Source of the DNA: Ruminococcus sp.
GTDB lineage: Bacteria; Bacillota; Clostridia; Oscillospirales; Ruminococcaceae
Length of the DNA stretch: 40,625 bases
Assembly: GCA_017935865.1 (NCBI GenBank)
Contig: JAGBGT010000083.1
Coordinates: 1 to 40,625, forward strand
Direction of reading: 5' to 3'
The notes beneath the pieces are model-generated. The model was not told the DNA's origin. It searched no databases and worked only from the letters and a program-made list of their open reading frames with translations. Made by a program: the position numbers and the translations under genes. This document shows positions 32,343 through 40,625 of this stretch, in pieces (the first letter of the stretch is position 1; the number at the start of each line of letters is the position of its first letter).

Positions 32343-32399
32343 AATGCAATAAAAACCGCTGTGTAAAGTGTCGGAAAGGTCGATTTTTCGGGAAAAGTC

Positions 32400-32428
32400 T
32401 GGACTTTGGCGTTCCTTTGTGGTATGCT
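32400..32428 (+). promoter_or_regulatory. Candidate extended -10 promoter of the surface gene block
   Basis: TGGACT (32400-32405), 17-base spacer, TATGCT (32423-32428) preceded by TGG, an extended -10. It lies 28 bases before the lipoprotein ATG. Confidence 0.5.
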
Positions 32429-32455
32429 AAAGAAAAACCGAAAGGAGCTTATCCC

Positions 32456-33322
32456 ATGAAAGAGATCACCGCCATTCTGATACTGCTGACACTGCTTACA
32501 AGCTGCGGAGGACAGCGAAAAACAGCCGAAAATCCGGCATCGGGGACTACTGCAGAGAATAACACCGGGGAAATATCATGCGAAGTCACAACGACCTGTT
32601 TGGATATGATATCCCCGATCACTACAACTGCGGAAATTCCCGAAATATCGCCGAAAACTACGGAATCACAGACAACCGTCACGGTTAGTGAAAATGCAGA
32701 AAATAAGAGGTCTGACGATTCCGTAATAACTGCGGAAATTACCGAAATATCGCCAAAAGCAACGGAATCGCAGACACCTGTCACGGTTAGTGAGAATGCA
32801 AAAGAAAAGAAGTCTGAGGATTCCGAAGAAACGGCAGAGCCTGCACAGACAACGGCAAAAATCCCCGAAACACAGCCAAAAACAGAATCACAGGAAACTG
32901 TCACGGTTAGTGAAAATGCAGAAGAAAAAGAGCCTGTCGATTCCGTGACAACGGCGGTGCAGACGGAAACGAAAGTCACGGAAATTCCCGATATACCGCG
33001 GAAAACCGACTATGAAAAGGCATTAGAAATATACAATTTCGTGCGTGAAAACGTCAGCGGAACTTGCATAAATTACGCTTGTCAGACCTACGAAATGTGT
33101 AGAGAAGTCGGGCTGCCGTGTTGCATCGTGTGGACCAACGCAGGGATGTACGGTCACGTTGCTAACACGGTGAAAATCGGCAATATATGGTACATTTTGG
33201 ACACTCAGGGCGGTTATTTCCTCGACTACAATTACGGCTTCACGGAGGTGGTGGACATCGACGGAAATCATATCTCAGACGGCGATATTTTAAGCAATTA
33301 CAGTTACGATGAATTAAATTGA
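32456..33322 (+). CDS. Lipoprotein with transglutaminase-like domain
   Basis: 288 residues from ATG 32456, preceded by AAAGGAG. A lipoprotein signal (ITAILILLTLLTSC) places lipidated Cys17 on the outer face of the membrane. Residues about 55-180 form a low-complexity Thr/Glu linker with repeated blocks (VTVSENAE..., three times; EIPEISPKTTESQT-type blocks). The C-terminal ~105 residues show a transglutaminase-like core: Cys204 in GTCINYACQTY, His234 in MYGHVANTVKIGNIW, Asp249 in YILDTQ, the Cys-His-Asp order of that superfamily. Such domains cross-link proteins or act as peptidases. It lies just upstream of a sortase-anchored giant protein, which hints at a shared surface role. A terminator separates them. 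Confidence 0.8.
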   Translation: MKEITAILILLTLLTSCGGQRKTAENPASGTTAENNTGEISCEVTTTCLDMISPITTTAEIPEISPKTTESQTTVTVSENAENKRSDDSVITAEITEISPKATESQTPVTVSENAKEKKSEDSEETAEPAQTTAKIPETQPKTESQETVTVSENAEEKEPVDSVTTAVQTETKVTEIPDIPRKTDYEKALEIYNFVRENVSGTCINYACQTYEMCREVGLPCCIVWTNAGMYGHVANTVKIGNIWYILDTQGGYFLDYNYGFTEVVDIDGNHISDGDILSNYSYDELN

Positions 33323-33331
33323 AATGCTCAG

Positions 33332-33357
33332 AAATCCCCGATTATTCGGGGATTTTT
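33332..33357 (+). terminator. Terminator after the lipoprotein gene
   Basis: AAATCCCCGA (33332-33341) and TCGGGGATTT (33346-33355), 4-base loop, T-run partly within the stem. It sits 20 bases before the start of the giant surface protein gene and may set its level. Confidence 0.75.
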
Positions 33358-33377
33358 GCGTTGAAAAGGAGAAAGAA

Positions 33378-36300
33378 ATGTTTGATTTAAAAAACAAAAT
33401 AAGGAAGATAGGCGCAGGGTTTATGGCAGGACTTTGCGCTTTTTCCATGCTCGGAACAAATCTGAGCAGTGGAATTTCAGCAGGTGCAGCAAACACGATA
33501 ACTACCGAAAATTCGGCGTTTCCGAACGCTGACGAGGTGATAGCGAAGGCGGCTACGCTCCTCGGCTCGCCCTACGGCTGGGGATTCAAGGGCTACACAG
33601 GCGTGTATTATCAAGGCAGCTACAGTCCCCTTTCCCTCGATTATGTTCGTAATCAGGGCGTTGATTGTTCGGGGCTGATCTACTACACGCTGACCCATCT
33701 CGGCTACAAAACAAGCGGTTTTTCGTGGAATAATCCTGTTCCCGTGGATACCATGCATTGGCTGACGGTCAGCGACAATTGCACGATCTCTTACGGCGGC
33801 ATAACCTCGAAAATCGACGTAGAGAAGGCAAATCTGCCCACTCCGAGCAACAATCAGGCGGCGAAAACCTACGAATATTGGGAGTGTGCCGACGGCTCAA
33901 CGATCACGCCCGGTTCAGTGGTTATTGCTGATAATCTCAACGGCGAAGATCACTCGTGGATATATATGGGCGAATTTGACAGTCGTGCCGATGTGGTAAA
34001 TTATCTGCGAAATATCGGCGTTTCCGAGGATTTGATAACGTCAAAAACAGTAGGTGACGGCAAGGGTGACGGCGGCACTCATTGGCGAATCGAATCCAAC
34101 GGTTCTCAGGGTTGTGTTATCAATAACCGCACCGACGGAAAACAGTCTACAGCGATGAATATGTACGCTTTCCGCATCACAAAAACGGATGTAAAATTCA
34201 GCATCACAAAGGTGCTGAGTACTGATAATTCGGTAAAAATTAGCGGTACAAGCCCTATCGACAATTCAAAGGCTGTTTATGGCGTTTACACCGATAAGGC
34301 GTGCAAAAACAAGGTTGGTGAGATCACAATCGGCGCTGACGGTACAGGTTCGATAACGCTGCCCGACAAGCAGTATTACGTTAAGGAAATTTCTGCTCCT
34401 ACAGGATATGACCTGTCAACGGACGTTGTTGCACTCAAGGCGAACAGCAACGTCAACGTTAAGGAAAATATTACAAGCGGTATAATCAAGATAAACAAAA
34501 CTGCCGAGGACGGTGTTGTCGGCGGCCGTGAGTTCAAAATAACTTGGACTGACGGCGGCAAGCAGTATTCAAAATCCGCCAAAACCAACGATAAGGGTAT
34601 CGCCGTTTTTGACGGTCTGCATGTCTACGATTTCAGAAGCAAAAGTGCAATCTTGTACAATATTGCGGAGGTAAACACAGAGGAAAGATACGAGATCCCC
34701 AAGGCTCAAAACGTGTCTTTGACGGATGGAAATGCTGATCTGACTGTTGTGGTCGACTTTAAAAATACGCTGAAAAAGGGCAGCATTAAGATCAACAAGC
34801 AGTCCGAGGATGGTCAGAACGGCGACAGAACGTTTACAATTTCGGGCGGAGGGCAGACATATACGCTGACTACAAGCAATGACGGAACAGCGATTCTTGC
34901 CGATATTCCTGTGTTTGATGGCAGCAACAAGCCTATTGTTTACACAATCAGTGAGAACGATGTCCCGGTAAGATACGTCGTTCCGGCAGAGCAGTCAACA
35001 ACGCTTGAGGCGGACGAAACTGTTGAGGTCACTTTTGAGAACAAGCTGAAGAAGTTTACAGCGGAGGTTACGAAAGAGGATTCCGAAAACGTATCAGCAC
35101 AGGGAAATGCAACTCTCGCAGGAGCGGTTTACGGACTATATTGCGATGGAGAACGTGTTGCATCTTATACTACTGACGAAAACGGACATTTCATAACTGA
35201 CGAGTTTGTGTGCGGAAATTATACGCTTCAGGAACTTTCACCTTCAGAGGGTTATCAGCTTAACGATGAAATATATGAAGTGGGCGCTGAACCTGAGAAT
35301 TATTCAATTGAAGTAAATTCCACTTCTCTTGATGTCACAGAGGACGTAAAAAAGGGGAAAATCAGCATAATCAAGCATTCAGACGATGATGAAAACATTG
35401 TTGAAAATCTTGAGTCGGGCGCTGAATTTGGGATTTTCCTCAAATCTGCTGATAGCTACAATAACGCAAAAGATTCTGAAAAAGACTATCTCGTAACCGA
35501 TGAAAACGGTTTTGCGGAGTCAAAATTAATGCCCTACGGCGTGTATACTGTCCGCCAGACAAAGACAGTCAACGATGCCGCTTTTGTTTCCAATTTTGAT
35601 GTTTTTATTGCGGAAAACGGAAAAAGCTACGAATATATTTTGAATAACGCACCTTTTAAATCGTATATTCATGTCACGAAAATCGACGCAGAATCGGGAA
35701 AAACAATTCCTTACGAGGGTGCAGGATTCCAGATTTTTGATTCCAAAAATCAGCTTGTAAATATGGGCGTTGATACTTTCTACACTAATTCCGAAGGTTT
35801 CCTGATAACTCCCGAAACGCTCCTCTACGGCGACTATACGCTCGTTGAAGTGCAAGCACCTTTTGGCTATATACTGGACAAAACTCCCGTTCCGTTCAGC
35901 GTGACTGCCGCCAATTCAGAGGAAGAAAATGCCGTGAATATCGTCAAAGTTATTAAGTCGGATACTGCTCAGAAAGGTAAAATTTCTGTGCAGAAAACAG
36001 GCGAGATTTTTAGTTCCGTAAGCGAAAATGATGAGAAATACACTCCCGTTTTTGAGGAGAAAGGGCTTGAAAACGCCGTATTTCAGGTGATTGCAGCCGA
36101 GGACATTATCACTCCCGACGGCACGGTTCGTGCCAAGACAGGCGATGTTCTAGCGGAGCTTGTGACCGATGAGAACGGCTATGCAGAAAGCGATCTGCTT
36201 TATCTCGGAAAATATGAGGTAAAGGAAATTACTGCTCCTTACGGATATGTGAAAAATCCCGAAATACAGGCAATTGAACTTGTCTACGCAGGACAGGAAA

Positions 36301-37520
36301 TTGCAGTCAGAGATACTGTAAATTCTTGTTTCAATAACGACTATCAGGGCGTTGAGATCAGCCTTGAAAAGGTTATGGAACATGATGAAACATTTGAAAT
36401 CGGAACAAATTCCGAGTACAAAAATGTTCGCTTCGGACTGTTTGCAGATGAAGAAATTATCGCTGCTGACGGCAGTGCTATCCCTGAAAACGGACTTATT
36501 GCGGAGGTCACACTTGATGAAGATATGAAGTCCGTCATCGCTGAAAAAGTTCCGTTCGGACGTTATTATGTTCAGGAAATTGCAACGGATGAACATTATA
36601 TTCTCAACGGCGAAAAGTACCTTGTGAACTTTGAATACATGGGTCAGGAAATGGCAATGGTGTCCGTGAACTGCGGACAGTTTGTCAATGAATTAAAGCG
36701 CGGAACGGTCAAAGGAATCAAAGTAAATGAATCAGATGAACCCCTTGAAAACGCGCTGTTTGGACTTTTTAATACCGACTGTACAGAATTTACGGCGGAT
36801 AATGCAATTATGACCGCAAAGTCCGATAAACAGGGAAAATTTGAGTTTTCGGAAGTTGTTTACGGCGAGTATATTGTACGTGAGATCGCAGCTCCCACGG
36901 GATATATTTTAAGCACTGAAAGCTATCCCGTGACAATTTCTGAGGACAGCGAGATCATTGAAATATCGGAAAAAAATAAGCCAATTACAGTTGAGATCAG
37001 CAAGCGCGACGTTCATGGAAACGAGCTTGTGGGCGCAGAAATGGAACTTATCAACAGCTATGGAGAAACTGTTGAAAAATGGACTTCGGATGGCACAAAT
37101 CACGTAATATCAGGAATTTCCGCAGGTAAATATGTGCTGAAGGAAATTGCAGCTCCCAACGGATATGTTATCGCAACGGATATTGAATTCGAGGTGTTCG
37201 CCGACGGTTCTGTGTCATTGAAAAATGCCGAAACTACGGCAGTTTCCGAGGATGGAAATCCACTGATTGTCATGGTTGACGAGGCTGAGAAGAAACCGGA
37301 GAAAACTCCTGAAATCCCGAATATTCCCGTGACGTCGAGCGTTCCGACCGGCGATGCAGGCAGAAATCCGATTGGACTTATTATGCTCATCGCAGGACTT
37401 GGAGGGCTGGTTATTGTTTCAATTATTCACAGAAAAAGGAAAAATGAGTTTGCTGAAATCGAGCGAAAATACGCTGAACTCTGCCCCGATTTTATTGAGA
37501 GGAATGAGGAAAATGACTAA
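33378..37520 (+). CDS. Giant surface protein: NlpC/P60-like head, ~10 Cna_B/SpaA modules, C-terminal anchor
   Basis: 1380 residues from ATG 33378 (AAAGGAG upstream). A signal peptide (residues 1 to about 38) leads to an NlpC/P60-like peptidoglycan-hydrolase domain: Cys97 in VDCSGLIYYTLTHLGY, His192 in DHSWIYMGEF, and His235 in THWRIES as a possible third residue. From about 290 to 1310 I count ten beta-sandwich repeats ending in variants of KEISAPTGY (e.g. QELSPSEGY, VEVQAPFGY, KEITAPYGY, REIAAPTGY, KEIAAPNGY). The Glu there is the residue that catalyses intramolecular isopeptide bonds in SpaA/Cna_B domains. The end has VPTGDAG, a membrane helix (GLIMLIAGLGGLVIVSII) and a basic cytoplasmic tail, but no LPxTG. 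The sortase gene overlaps its stop. Its role in mating contact is inferred. Confidence 0.88.
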   Translation: MFDLKNKIRKIGAGFMAGLCAFSMLGTNLSSGISAGAANTITTENSAFPNADEVIAKAATLLGSPYGWGFKGYTGVYYQGSYSPLSLDYVRNQGVDCSGLIYYTLTHLGYKTSGFSWNNPVPVDTMHWLTVSDNCTISYGGITSKIDVEKANLPTPSNNQAAKTYEYWECADGSTITPGSVVIADNLNGEDHSWIYMGEFDSRADVVNYLRNIGVSEDLITSKTVGDGKGDGGTHWRIESNGSQGCVINNRTDGKQSTAMNMYAFRITKTDVKFSITKVLSTDNSVKISGTSPIDNSKAVYGVYTDKACKNKVGEITIGADGTGSITLPDKQYYVKEISAPTGYDLSTDVVALKANSNVNVKENITSGIIKINKTAEDGVVGGREFKITWTDGGKQYSKSAKTNDKGIAVFDGLHVYDFRSKSAILYNIAEVNTEERYEIPKAQNVSLTDGNADLTVVVDFKNTLKKGSIKINKQSEDGQNGDRTFTISGGGQTYTLTTSNDGTAILADIPVFDGSNKPIVYTISENDVPVRYVVPAEQSTTLEADETVEVTFENKLKKFTAEVTKEDSENVSAQGNATLAGAVYGLYCDGERVASYTTDENGHFITDEFVCGNYTLQELSPSEGYQLNDEIYEVGAEPENYSIEVNSTSLDVTEDVKKGKISIIKHSDDDENIVENLESGAEFGIFLKSADSYNNAKDSEKDYLVTDENGFAESKLMPYGVYTVRQTKTVNDAAFVSNFDVFIAENGKSYEYILNNAPFKSYIHVTKIDAESGKTIPYEGAGFQIFDSKNQLVNMGVDTFYTNSEGFLITPETLLYGDYTLVEVQAPFGYILDKTPVPFSVTAANSEEENAVNIVKVIKSDTAQKGKISVQKTGEIFSSVSENDEKYTPVFEEKGLENAVFQVIAAEDIITPDGTVRAKTGDVLAELVTDENGYAESDLLYLGKYEVKEITAPYGYVKNPEIQAIELVYAGQEIAVRDTVNSCFNNDYQGVEISLEKVMEHDETFEIGTNSEYKNVRFGLFADEEIIAADGSAIPENGLIAEVTLDEDMKSVIAEKVPFGRYYVQEIATDEHYILNGEKYLVNFEYMGQEMAMVSVNCGQFVNELKRGTVKGIKVNESDEPLENALFGLFNTDCTEFTADNAIMTAKSDKQGKFEFSEVVYGEYIVREIAAPTGYILSTESYPVTISEDSEIIEISEKNKPITVEISKRDVHGNELVGAEMELINSYGETVEKWTSDGTNHVISGISAGKYVLKEIAAPNGYVIATDIEFEVFADGSVSLKNAETTAVSEDGNPLIVMVDEAEKKPEKTPEIPNIPVTSSVPTGDAGRNPIGLIMLIAGLGGLVIVSIIHRKRKNEFAEIERKYAELCPDFIERNEEND

Positions 37521-38364
37521 AAAAATGAAATTAGGAATCATGGCGGCCGTCTCAGCCGCCCTCCTTTTAGGAGGCGCAATGCTCTATTTTAAGGACGATA
37601 TTGCGCAGGAGATCGCCGAAAACGACCTTGAACCGTTTCGTCCGATAACCATTTCGCAGAGTACTCTTGACGAAATTACAAGCGATTTGATTGCGGAAAC
37701 TACAACAAGAAATACGATAAAAACTGACAGTACCGAAACAACTGTGACTGCCGAAATTCCGCAGAATACTGCGGTTTCAGACACTCTCCCCGATGATGTT
37801 CGTCAGAGTCTTATAGAGTCGGCTCAGGCGATGAACAGCGCGTATCCCGATGCTGTGGGATGGCTGTATATTCCCGATTCTTCGGTAAATTACCCGATCA
37901 TGCAGGGCGATGACAATGATTTTTATCTGCATCATGCTTACGACGGAAGCAGTTTAAAATCGGGTTCGATCTTCCTCGATTACCGCTGCGAAAATCGGTT
38001 TATGAACCCCATAAATATCGTCTACGGACACAATATGAAGAACGGAAGTATGTTTGCAGGAGTGCTGAAATTTACCGATTCTGCGTACTTTGACAGTCAT
38101 AGATACGGCTGGATTGCAACTCCTGAAACTGTGTACAGGATCGACTTTTTCTCCTGTGCAAAAGCAGATATGGACGACGAACTTTACGACGGTTCGACTT
38201 TGATAAATGAGTGGTTATCGCACCTTTACGATGTTTCTGTTGTATGGGAAAATTCCGATTTTTCGGGGAACGACCGCTTTATTTCGCTGTCAACCTGTTC
38301 ATATGAATTTGAGAACGCAAGAACAATTCTGACGGGGAAACTCGTTGAAATGAATGGAGGCTGA
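37513..38364 (+). CDS. Class B sortase
   Basis: 283 residues from ATG 37513, which overlaps the stop of the giant surface protein by 8 bases. A single N-terminal membrane anchor (MAAVSAALLLGGAMLYF) and a Thr-rich spacer precede the sortase barrel (about 100-283). The catalytic triad is His173 (VYGHNMKN), Cys262 (LSTCSYEF) and Arg270 (NARTIL). The order and the YPDAVGWLYIPDSSVNYPIMQ opening are those of SrtB-like class B sortases, common in Firmicute conjugative elements. It should cleave a sorting signal and attach the protein to the wall or another pilin; the adjacent giant protein is the obvious substrate. Confidence 0.93.
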   Translation: MTKKMKLGIMAAVSAALLLGGAMLYFKDDIAQEIAENDLEPFRPITISQSTLDEITSDLIAETTTRNTIKTDSTETTVTAEIPQNTAVSDTLPDDVRQSLIESAQAMNSAYPDAVGWLYIPDSSVNYPIMQGDDNDFYLHHAYDGSSLKSGSIFLDYRCENRFMNPINIVYGHNMKNGSMFAGVLKFTDSAYFDSHRYGWIATPETVYRIDFFSCAKADMDDELYDGSTLINEWLSHLYDVSVVWENSDFSGNDRFISLSTCSYEFENARTILTGKLVEMNGG

Positions 38365-38368
38365 TATT

Positions 38369-38710
38369 TTGAAGAAAAACATTAAAAATGCGCTTGCCTG
38401 CGAGCTTACGGCAGTCGTGACTTTCCTCAATTTTGCTGTGATTTCCGCACACGCAGAGGGCGACGTTGCAGGAGCTGTTGAGAGTACGTGGAACTCCGCA
38501 AAAAGTCAGATAAAGACCGTTACAAACAACGTCATATTCCCCGTAATCGACGTAATACTGGCGATTCTGCTGTTTGTCAAGATAGGTACAATGTATCTTG
38601 ACTACAAAAAGCATGGTCAGTTAGAGTGGACTCCTGCGGCTATTCTGTTTGGATGTCTTATCTTTACTCTGACCGCTCCGCTGTATATCTGGAACATTGT
38701 AAATATCTGA
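38369..38710 (+). CDS. Small pilin-like membrane protein (DUF3852-like / VirB2-like layout)
   Basis: 113 residues from TTG 38369, chosen because GGAGG lies 9 bases upstream and it removes an odd N-terminal extension. A signal-like segment ends at about ISAHAEG. Two hydrophobic helices follow (VIDVILAILLFVKIGTMYL and AAILFGCLIFTLTAPLYIW), joined by a short polar loop. This layout, and its place among conjugation genes, resembles VirB2/TrbC-type small subunits. I recall a DUF3852 family in Ruminococcus-type elements that fits, but I could not verify it. It is 4 bases after the sortase stop. Confidence 0.75.
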   Translation: MKKNIKNALACELTAVVTFLNFAVISAHAEGDVAGAVESTWNSAKSQIKTVTNNVIFPVIDVILAILLFVKIGTMYLDYKKHGQLEWTPAAILFGCLIFTLTAPLYIWNIVNI

Positions 38711-38773
38711 TAATCACTAAAAATTGACCGCAGCATAATATATTCATAGGAATAAAAATCCGAGGTGATATTT

Positions 38774-38995
38774 ATGATGACAATGTGTGCAGTGATTCTG
38801 GAAATCAGCGATAGGAGACTTCTTGTCCGTGACAGCAAAACAGATCAGGAGATTGTGGTAAATACACGCTGTAACTGCAATTTCCGTGTCGGTGACAGAA
38901 TAATTATTTTTCACAACGGCGCAATGACTATGAGTATTCCTCCGCAGATCAGTGCAATACGAATACGAAAAGCGCCGTTTAATATTTGCTTTTAA
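38774..38995 (+). CDS. Small beta-rich unknown protein
   Basis: 73 residues from ATG 38774 (GAGGTG 6 bases upstream). The pattern CAVILEISDRRLLVRD, QEIVVNTR, GDRIIIFHNGAM suggests a small five-strand OB- or SH3-like barrel. No family recognised. It sits between the pilin-like gene and the Toprim gene and is likely part of the same transcript. Confidence 0.7.
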   Translation: MMTMCAVILEISDRRLLVRDSKTDQEIVVNTRCNCNFRVGDRIIIFHNGAMTMSIPPQISAIRIRKAPFNICF

Positions 38996-39063
38996 ATCTA
39001 TTTAAAAGTCCGTTTCTGATATTTTATTAGGGGCGGATTTTTTAATTTATGGAGGTGAAAAAA

Positions 39064-40479
39064 ATGCCGTATATTCCATTTACAGAAGAACAAAAAGTAA
39101 CTGCAAACAGCGTAGAACTGGCGGATTTTCTGCGTATGCGCGGCGAAAAAATTGAACGTGCAGGACGTGAATACAAGCTGATCTACAGCGACGGTTCGGG
39201 AAAGCATGACAGCATCACAATGTCGGGTTCAAGGTGGTTCGACCACAAAAATCAGGTGGGTGGCGGTGCGATAAAATTCATGCAGTATTACTACAATATG
39301 GACTTTCCGACGGCTGTTCAGGAGTTGCTGGGGCAGAGGGTAACTCCGCTGTCCCACGCTCCGCCGAAAGCTGTTGTGCGTGAGGAAAAACCGAAAAATT
39401 TTAAACTTCCGGTCGCAAATGAAAATATGCACAGAGTGTTCGCATATCTCATAAAACAGCGGTTTATTGCTCCCGAAATTATCACTTATTTTGCGAAAAA
39501 TCACACATTGTATGAGGATAAAGAGCATCACAATGCAGTTTTTGTGGGAGTTGATGAAAACGGTATTCCACGACAGGCTCACAAGCGATCAACGTCAACT
39601 TTCGGAAAATCTTTTCGGCAGACTGTTGAGGATTCGGACACAAAATATAGCTTCTCGCATTTCGGAGAATCAGAAAAAATATTTGTATTTGAAGCTCCAA
39701 TTGATCTTTTGTCATATCTTACGCTGAATCCGGAAAATTGGCAGAATCACTCATATATAGCCATGAACGGCGTGTATGAAAATGCTGTTTTAACTGCATT
39801 AAAAGGACATTCTAATCTGTCGGAAATTGTGATTTGTACAGACAACGATATTGGTGGAATCGACGCTGCGGACAGGTTAACGGATATTTTGCGTGAAAAT
39901 AATTATGAAAATATTTCGAGGATCTCTCCGAAAAATAAGGACTTCAACGAGGATCTGAAACAGCTTAACGGTGTTGAATTTTTGCCTGCCGTTCCCCATA
40001 AACAAAAGAAAGAATATCATCGTCAGACTGAAGATTTGCAGTATCTGAAATGCCGTCCCGAAAAATTATCATCGCAAATTTATGCGGCTTTTAAAAATAA
40101 TCAGTATAAATATCTCGCCGAGTATGCGCTTGCAGGCTCGGCGTTTTTTCTGCCCAAAACGCAGCGTTTGAGCGATGAAAAAGGGGCGTTTTTACGGCTT
40201 CGGAGTAAGCTTCGGGACGATTACAGGGCGTATGCGGATAAGGGCAAAATGGCGCAAAAACAGCGGAATTTGAGCGATAGCGTGCAGGCTGTAATGCGCG
40301 ATTTAAAGCAGACTGCACGTACCCGTGAGCAGTCGATAAATACCGCAAAATTGCTGTTTCAGCTTGCGGATAGCGCAGTCAGAATGTCCGTTGAGGAAGC
40401 GGTAAATGTTCCGATCCGGGAGCAGTGCGAGGATTTGGAAATGGTTCAGGAATCCGAACCATGCATGGAATTCGGATAA
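39064..40479 (+). CDS. DUF3991/Toprim domain protein
   Basis: 471 residues from ATG 39064 (GGAGGTG upstream; an ATG at 39049 lies before that site). The first ~90 residues (NSVELADFLRMRGEKIERAGREYKL, SRWFDHKNQVGGGAIKFMQY) resemble the CHC2-like/DUF3991 segment of plasmid primase-like proteins. Residues about 200-290 hold a Toprim core: the Glu motif in IFVFEAPIDLLSYL and the DxD-type motif in VICTDNDIGGIDAADRL. The C-terminal third is helical and basic. Such proteins are regular cargo of Firmicute conjugative elements and probably act in priming or DNA processing during transfer. Confidence 0.88.
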   Translation: MPYIPFTEEQKVTANSVELADFLRMRGEKIERAGREYKLIYSDGSGKHDSITMSGSRWFDHKNQVGGGAIKFMQYYYNMDFPTAVQELLGQRVTPLSHAPPKAVVREEKPKNFKLPVANENMHRVFAYLIKQRFIAPEIITYFAKNHTLYEDKEHHNAVFVGVDENGIPRQAHKRSTSTFGKSFRQTVEDSDTKYSFSHFGESEKIFVFEAPIDLLSYLTLNPENWQNHSYIAMNGVYENAVLTALKGHSNLSEIVICTDNDIGGIDAADRLTDILRENNYENISRISPKNKDFNEDLKQLNGVEFLPAVPHKQKKEYHRQTEDLQYLKCRPEKLSSQIYAAFKNNQYKYLAEYALAGSAFFLPKTQRLSDEKGAFLRLRSKLRDDYRAYADKGKMAQKQRNLSDSVQAVMRDLKQTARTREQSINTAKLLFQLADSAVRMSVEEAVNVPIREQCEDLEMVQESEPCMEFG

Positions 40480-40572
40480 TGAAACCCCCTCCGTTTCACT
40501 GTGGCACCCCTTTAAGGAAACAAACTAAGTTTTAAATTAATACAGAAAAAAGAATGTTTAAGGAAGTGAAAT

Positions 40573-40625
40573 TTTGAGTGAAAAACAAATGATTTTAATA
40601 GGCATTTTGGCGGTGTTTTTTATCG
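40573..40625 (+). CDS. Start of a membrane protein gene, cut by the window end
   Basis: From TTG 40573, with AAGGAAG about 6 bases upstream, the visible 17 codons read MSEKQMILIGILAVFF..., a hydrophobic N-terminus. Too little is present to identify it; a VirD4/TraG-type coupling protein would fit the context. The preceding 40480-40572 shows only a weak TGAAAC/GTTTCA hairpin. Confidence 0.5.

Noticed and set aside
1..40625. CRISPR array
   Set aside because: I looked for regularly spaced direct repeats; the repeated units here are palindromic, irregularly spaced and of varied length, with no cas genes.

Overview
The window looks like a chromosomal segment of a fibre-degrading gut or rumen Firmicute, most likely Ruminococcus (R. 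flavefaciens/R. albus group). The reasons are two secreted proteins with C-terminal dockerins (cellulosome-type enzymes), the clostridial SCIFF peptide with its radical SAM maturase, a Firmicutes-type rpoB-rpoC pair, strong AGGAGG ribosome-binding sites, and near-consensus TTGACA-17-TATAAT promoters. No 16S gene is present, so the genus is an inference.

Core half (1-26107). A minus-strand regulator (periplasmic-binding-like + degenerate GGDEF-like + AraC HTH) is divergent from a plus-strand, dockerin-bearing, PL11-type rhamnogalacturonan lyase. Next on the minus strand come SCIFF (7431-7568) and its maturase, an ABC-F ATPase, RodA, the ComM/YifB ATPase and an unknown membrane protein. Then rpoB and rpoC run rightwards, followed by a TSCPD-type small protein, a second dockerin protein with a cysteine-peptidase-like Cys/His arrangement, a convergent YegS/DgkB-type lipid kinase and a tRNA-Gln(CUG).

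Repeats. The core half is peppered with palindromic elements. A long 'chain of hairpins' repeat occurs three times (28-283, 9801-9985, 13745-14180). The copies differ by paired changes that keep the stems intact. One copy is interrupted by a 174-bp terminal-inverted-repeat element flanked by TA; the other copies supply the empty site. Further MITE-like elements lie at 11167-11231, 22377-22537, 24644-24691 and 25725-25888. One supplies the last residues and stop codon of a dockerin protein, and another carries a candidate promoter for the lipid kinase.

Accessory half (about 26108 to the end). To the right of the tRNA the gene style changes to short, overlapping, plus-strand genes typical of an integrative and conjugative element (ICE). 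They encode a C5-cytosine methyltransferase with a broken or non-canonical start, a BRO/KilAC antirepressor, an Api92-like/LPD28 protein, a Dam-type adenine methylase, small ribbon-helix-helix-like proteins, a transglutaminase-like lipoprotein, a giant surface protein (NlpC/P60-like head plus about ten Cna_B/SpaA modules), a class B sortase, a pilin-like small membrane protein, and a DUF3991/Toprim protein. No integrase, relaxase, VirB4 or VirD4 is inside the window, so the ICE call rests on gene content and layout. The likely theme of the right end is a sortase-anchored, covalently cross-linked cell-surface module that helps mating contact or wall passage, accompanied by self-protecting methyltransferases.
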